In this document: positions 5,375-8,108 of the stretch, piece after piece
Layout of the letters: every line of letters starts with the position of its first letter
Position numbering within the stretch: the stretch's first letter is position 1
Program-made: the position numbers and the translations under genes
Notes under the pieces: generated by a model
The model's database searches: none
The model's input: the letters and a program-made list of their open reading frames with translations, nothing else
Told to the model about the DNA's origin: nothing
Assembly: GCA_021731345.1 (NCBI GenBank)
Contig: JAKFXO010000096.1
Span: forward strand, 1 to 8,108
Direction: 5' to 3'
DNA: 8,108 nucleotides
Source of the DNA: Candidatus Peribacterales bacterium
GTDB taxonomy: Bacteria; Patescibacteriota; Gracilibacteria; Peribacterales; Peribacteraceae

Positions 5375-6595
5375 ATGTCCGTTCACACACTCATGTTCGG
5401 CTGGGAGTATCCGCCCGCTCACCTTGGCGGTCTCGGTGTCGCGTGTCAGGGCATTGTCCGCGGACTTTTGCACCACGGTGCGACGGTCACACTTGTGCTT
5501 CCACACAGCGCTGGTGAAGAAGCAGGAGTGCAGATTTTGTCGCCTATGTCGTCAGTTGCTGCGGGTGTCAGTACCGTGATGGTACCGAGCGTGCTTCAGC
5601 CGTATGACGGCTTTGCGACGTACGGTGCACGACTGCAGGATTTTGATCTTAAAGATGACGGCATTAGTCAGCTCTATGGCGCGAACCTTGGTGAGGAAGT
5701 ACAGCGTTTCACGGACATTGCAGTATCCATGACCAAGAATGTGAACCCTGACATCATTCACACACATGACTGGATGACGCTCGAAGCTGGTGTGCAGGCA
5801 TCGAAGTTTCACCGCAAGCCGCTTGTGGCACATGTGCACGCAACTGAGCTTGATCGCACAGAGTTCCATCCGAACCCGTGGATATTCAAGCGCGAGATCG
5901 TCGGACTCCGTAAAGCGGATCACATCATCGCTGTCTCGGCGTATACCCGAGGTCTCCTCATGCGTGAATACGGCATCTCTGGGGACAAGATCACCGTGCT
6001 GCATAACGGTACACATCACTCTGAGCCTGAGAAACGTACGACAAGTACGAAGAACGCTCGTCATCCACTCGTTCTGTTTCTCGGGCGACTTACAGTGCAG
6101 AAGGGCGCAACGCATTTCATCGAGGCGGCACGTAAGATTGCCGATCGAAACCCGGACGCTCGCTTCGTCGTAGCCGGAGAAGGATATCTTTTGCCGCAGC
6201 TCATCGCGCATGCATGCAGACTCGGACTGCAGGACAAAATTATTTTTGCAGGACGCGTGACGAGCGCCGAAGCGAAGAAGTTGTACGCAAAAGCAGAATG
6301 CTTCGTGATGCCATCCGTATCTGAGCCATTCGGATTGGTGGCACTCGAAGCCATCACACACGGTGCGCCTGTGGTTCTCAGTAGGCAGTCCGGTGCAGCA
6401 GAAGTGCTCCATAACGCCATGCAGGTCGACTTCTGGGACACGGACAAAATGGCTGACTGCATCCTGACCGTACTTCGTGAAGAGCCTCTTCGCGCTGAGA
6501 TGCGTGTTCAGACTCCGCGAATTCTCAGTAACCTCACCTGGGCGCGCCAGGGCAAAAAAATTATTTCGATGTACGACGACATTATCCGCTCCTGA
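5375..6595 (+). CDS. Glycogen-synthase-like glycosyltransferase (GT4/GT5 type, GT-B fold)
   Basis: This 406-residue cytosolic enzyme probably transfers glucose from a nucleotide sugar to the end of an alpha-1,4-glucan. The N-terminal half opens with MFGWEYPPAHLGGLGVA (7-23). This matches the glycogen-synthase-type opening, with its Gly-rich loop (G18, G19, G21). PDIIHTHDW (125-133) is the usual H-x-H-D/E-W segment of that half. The C-terminal nucleotide-sugar domain starts near 231. GRLTVQKG (237-244) holds the Arg and Lys that contact the donor phosphates. SEPFGLVALEA (316-326) is the E-x7-E motif, with E317 and E325. The length of about 400 suits GT4 and is shorter than the roughly 480 of classical GlgA, so a GlgM-like maltose-1-phosphate synthase or another glucan-forming GT4 cannot be excluded. 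An in-frame TGA 18 nt upstream makes 5375 the first available ATG; no Shine-Dalgarno sequence is present. The next gene starts 8 bp after the stop. Confidence 0.88.
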   Translation: MSVHTLMFGWEYPPAHLGGLGVACQGIVRGLLHHGATVTLVLPHSAGEEAGVQILSPMSSVAAGVSTVMVPSVLQPYDGFATYGARLQDFDLKDDGISQLYGANLGEEVQRFTDIAVSMTKNVNPDIIHTHDWMTLEAGVQASKFHRKPLVAHVHATELDRTEFHPNPWIFKREIVGLRKADHIIAVSAYTRGLLMREYGISGDKITVLHNGTHHSEPEKRTTSTKNARHPLVLFLGRLTVQKGATHFIEAARKIADRNPDARFVVAGEGYLLPQLIAHACRLGLQDKIIFAGRVTSAEAKKLYAKAECFVMPSVSEPFGLVALEAITHGAPVVLSRQSGAAEVLHNAMQVDFWDTDKMADCILTVLREEPLRAEMRVQTPRILSNLTWARQGKKIISMYDDIIRS

Positions 6596-6603
6596 TTTTT
6601 TCT

Positions 6604-7902
6604 ATGACTAAAAATATTTCTCCGTCGGTATGTTTTTACTTCCAGGTTCACCAACCGTTCCGCTTGCGAGACCTTCGCATCACGGACATCGGAGAAGGTG
6701 GAAACTACTTCGATGACGAGAAAAACAATGCAGTCTTCCGCAAGGTTGCTGAGAAGTGTTATCTGCCGACGAATGCACTACTTCTGAAACTCTTGAAGAA
6801 GCACAAAGATTTCCGCGCTGCATTCTCGCTCTCTGGTGTTTTCTTGGACCAGTGCCGTGAGTACGGCCCAGACGTCCTCGAGTCATTCCAGAAGCTTGCA
6901 GCCACAGGTCAGGTCGAGTTTCTGGCGGAAACGTACTACCACTCGCTCTCGTGCCTATTCTCGCTTGAGGAGTTTTGCGAGCAGGTCGAAAAACACACTG
7001 AGATGATCAAGAAGCTATTCAAGATCAAGCCAACAACTTTCCGCAATACCGAGCTCGTGTATTCCAATGAAATTGCAGAAGTTGCTCGCGCTCTCGGGTT
7101 CAAGGCAATCTTGGCTGAAGGCGCTGATCGCGTGCTTTTGGGTCGTAACCCCAACGTCGTCTACACGCCACCAAAGTTTACGCTCTCGCGTGACTGGCAG
7201 CGCATCATCGCGCGTCATCGCATTCACGCGGTTCCAGTAAAGACGATGCGAACGCTCCTCAAGAACTACCAGCTCTCTGACGATATCGCTTTCCGTTTCG
7301 GTGCAGCACACAGAAGCAACACGCCACTGACCGCAGATACGTTCGCAGGTTGGATCAAGAATTCGCATGGTTCGTCTGTAAACTTGTTCATGGACTACGA
7401 GACCTTTGGAGAGCACCAGTGGGCAGATACAGGCATCTTTCAGTTCCTTGAAGCACTACCAAGTGCATTTGCAAAGCATGGCATTAGGGTCGCTACTCCG
7501 TCTGATACTGCGGTGAAATACGGCAAAGGCAAGCTTCCGGTACTGGATGCTCATGCGCCAGTGTCGTGGGCAGATACAGAGCGTGATCTCTCTGCATGGC
7601 GAGGAAATCATCTTCAGGAAGCGGCGCTTACTGGTATCTATGCACTGGAACATGCTGTGAAAAAACTGAAGGACCCAGTGATGCTCGATATCTGGCGCAA
7701 GCTTCAGACGTCGGATCATTTTTACTACCTGTGTACCAAATACTGGGCAGATGGTGACGTGCATAAGTACTTCAGTCCGTACGAATCTCCGTACGAAGCG
7801 TACCGAAGGTTCAGCCACGCGTTGGAGGATTTCAAGCTCACGCTTGAAAAGTGGAAAGTGAGAAGTGGAAAGCGGAAAGTTACAAAAAGAAATGCTTTTT
7901 AA
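6604..7902 (+). CDS. GH57 family alpha-amylase or 4-alpha-glucanotransferase-type enzyme
   Basis: This 432-residue enzyme should cleave or transfer alpha-1,4-glucan chains by the retaining GH57 mechanism. The five conserved regions are present in order: HQP (16-18), GQVEFLAETYYHSL (102-115), FRNTE (146-150) with E150 as the likely nucleophile, FMDYETFGEH (262-271) with D264 as the likely acid/base, and SWADTERDLSAWRGNHLQ (321-338). The FRNTE, DYETFGEH and W-x-GN forms are those of the Methanocaldococcus alpha-amylase-like GH57 branch. There is no signal peptide, so it acts inside the cell, on stored glucan rather than external starch. It is very probably co-transcribed with the preceding glycosyltransferase (8-bp gap, no Shine-Dalgarno sequence). 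The basic tail after about 416 (KWKVRSGKRKVTKRNAF) is encoded by a purine-rich repeat and is likely not part of the fold. Exact specificity (hydrolase, transferase or branching enzyme) cannot be read from the sequence. Confidence 0.93.
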   Translation: MTKNISPSVCFYFQVHQPFRLRDLRITDIGEGGNYFDDEKNNAVFRKVAEKCYLPTNALLLKLLKKHKDFRAAFSLSGVFLDQCREYGPDVLESFQKLAATGQVEFLAETYYHSLSCLFSLEEFCEQVEKHTEMIKKLFKIKPTTFRNTELVYSNEIAEVARALGFKAILAEGADRVLLGRNPNVVYTPPKFTLSRDWQRIIARHRIHAVPVKTMRTLLKNYQLSDDIAFRFGAAHRSNTPLTADTFAGWIKNSHGSSVNLFMDYETFGEHQWADTGIFQFLEALPSAFAKHGIRVATPSDTAVKYGKGKLPVLDAHAPVSWADTERDLSAWRGNHLQEAALTGIYALEHAVKKLKDPVMLDIWRKLQTSDHFYYLCTKYWADGDVHKYFSPYESPYEAYRRFSHALEDFKLTLEKWKVRSGKRKVTKRNAF

Positions 7903-7945
7903 AAACTATTCTCCTGTATCAAAAAAACTTTCAACTTTTCACTTC
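7849..7945. repeat. Purine-rich direct and inverted repeat over the GH57/GH15 junction
   Basis: AAGTGGAAAG occurs at 7849-7858 and again at 7863-7872 (14-nt period), followed by a related GCGGAAAGTT (7872-7881). The arm at 7862-7881 is the reverse complement of 7926-7945 except at three of 20 positions, one of which would be a G-U wobble in RNA. The loop is 44 nt and contains the GH57 stop codon. There is no T-run after the right arm, so this is not a normal terminator. It may be a dispersed intergenic repeat whose left half was captured into the GH57 reading frame, or an RNA element between co-transcribed genes. Confidence 0.6.
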
Positions 7946-7958
7946 ATAACTCGCCTTC

Positions 7959-8108
7959 ATGCCTCGCTCACTCGTTCTCGGCAACGGCACGCTGCTCGCA
8001 ACGTTCGACGAATTCTTGCAGCTTCGTGACTTCTACTACCCCTACGTGGGTGAAGAGGACCACACGACGTACGGCAAATTCCACCGCGTCGGCTTCCTTG
8101 TTGAGGGC
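7959..8108 (+). CDS. GH15 glucoamylase-type protein, N-terminal fragment (runs off the window)
   Basis: Only the first 50 codons are present and the frame is open to the window edge. LVLGNGTLLATFDE (5-18), then LRDFYYPYVGEEDHT (22-36), is the characteristic opening of prokaryotic GH15 glucoamylase/glucodextranase-like proteins. These remove glucose or related units from alpha-glucan ends. The catalytic glutamates lie far downstream and cannot be checked. There is no signal peptide, so it is probably cytosolic. It starts 56 bp after the GH57 stop, across the inverted repeat at 7862-7945, with no Shine-Dalgarno sequence before the ATG. Its place completes a synthesis, cutting and degradation set with the two genes before it. 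Confidence 0.85.
   Translation, partial: MPRSLVLGNGTLLATFDEFLQLRDFYYPYVGEEDHTTYGKFHRVGFLVEG

Noticed and set aside
5552..6412. Long 286-codon open frame on the minus strand inside the glycosyltransferase gene
   Set aside because: It lies antisense to a clearly conserved enzyme. Its product is Arg/Cys/His-rich without any motif, typical of a shadow frame.

Overview
The window is 8.1 kb of bacterial chromosome. It holds seven complete protein genes and the first 50 codons of an eighth. Genes are densely packed and all use the standard code: TGA is a genuine stop for two of them (positions 3797-3799 and 6593-6595). That argues against the Gracilibacteria and Absconditabacteria (SR1), which read TGA as glycine. 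Moderate GC, many small anchored or secreted proteins of unknown family, weak or absent Shine-Dalgarno sequences, and a compact glucan-storage gene set suggest a candidate-phyla (Patescibacteria) genome, possibly Peregrinibacteria-like. This placement is an inference. There is no rRNA, tRNA or marker gene here to settle it.

Layout. Positions 1-320 are non-coding: a 9-bp inverted repeat, a C-rich degenerate tandem repeat with a period near 36.5 nt, and a strong extended -10 promoter. That promoter drives a small orphan cytosolic protein (321-728), which ends at a clear intrinsic terminator (747-776). A membrane-anchored extracytoplasmic protein follows (859-1611), with a C-terminal domain resembling MliC lysozyme inhibitors. 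It shares a symmetric, probably bidirectional terminator (1629-1657) with a convergent secreted Ala/Lys/Met-rich protein (1677-2282, minus strand). A divergent 186-bp spacer with two perfect short hairpins leads to a membrane-anchored SGNH/GDSL-type hydrolase (2469-3764). This converges, with only 32 bp between, on a large polytopic membrane protein with conserved-looking histidines (3797-5236, minus strand).

The right-hand third is a functional unit on the plus strand. It contains a glycogen-synthase-like glycosyltransferase (5375-6595), then a GH57 alpha-glucan hydrolase or transferase 8 bp later (6604-7902), then the start of a GH15 glucoamylase-type gene (7959 onward). Together these can elongate, cut or rearrange, and degrade an alpha-1,4-glucan, so the likely role is glycogen-like storage and turnover. 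A purine-rich direct and inverted repeat covers the GH57/GH15 junction and encodes the last residues of the GH57 protein.

There is no mobile element, CRISPR array or phage gene in the window. The least explained items are the histidine-bearing membrane protein, the MliC-like protein, and the repeat at the GH57/GH15 junction.
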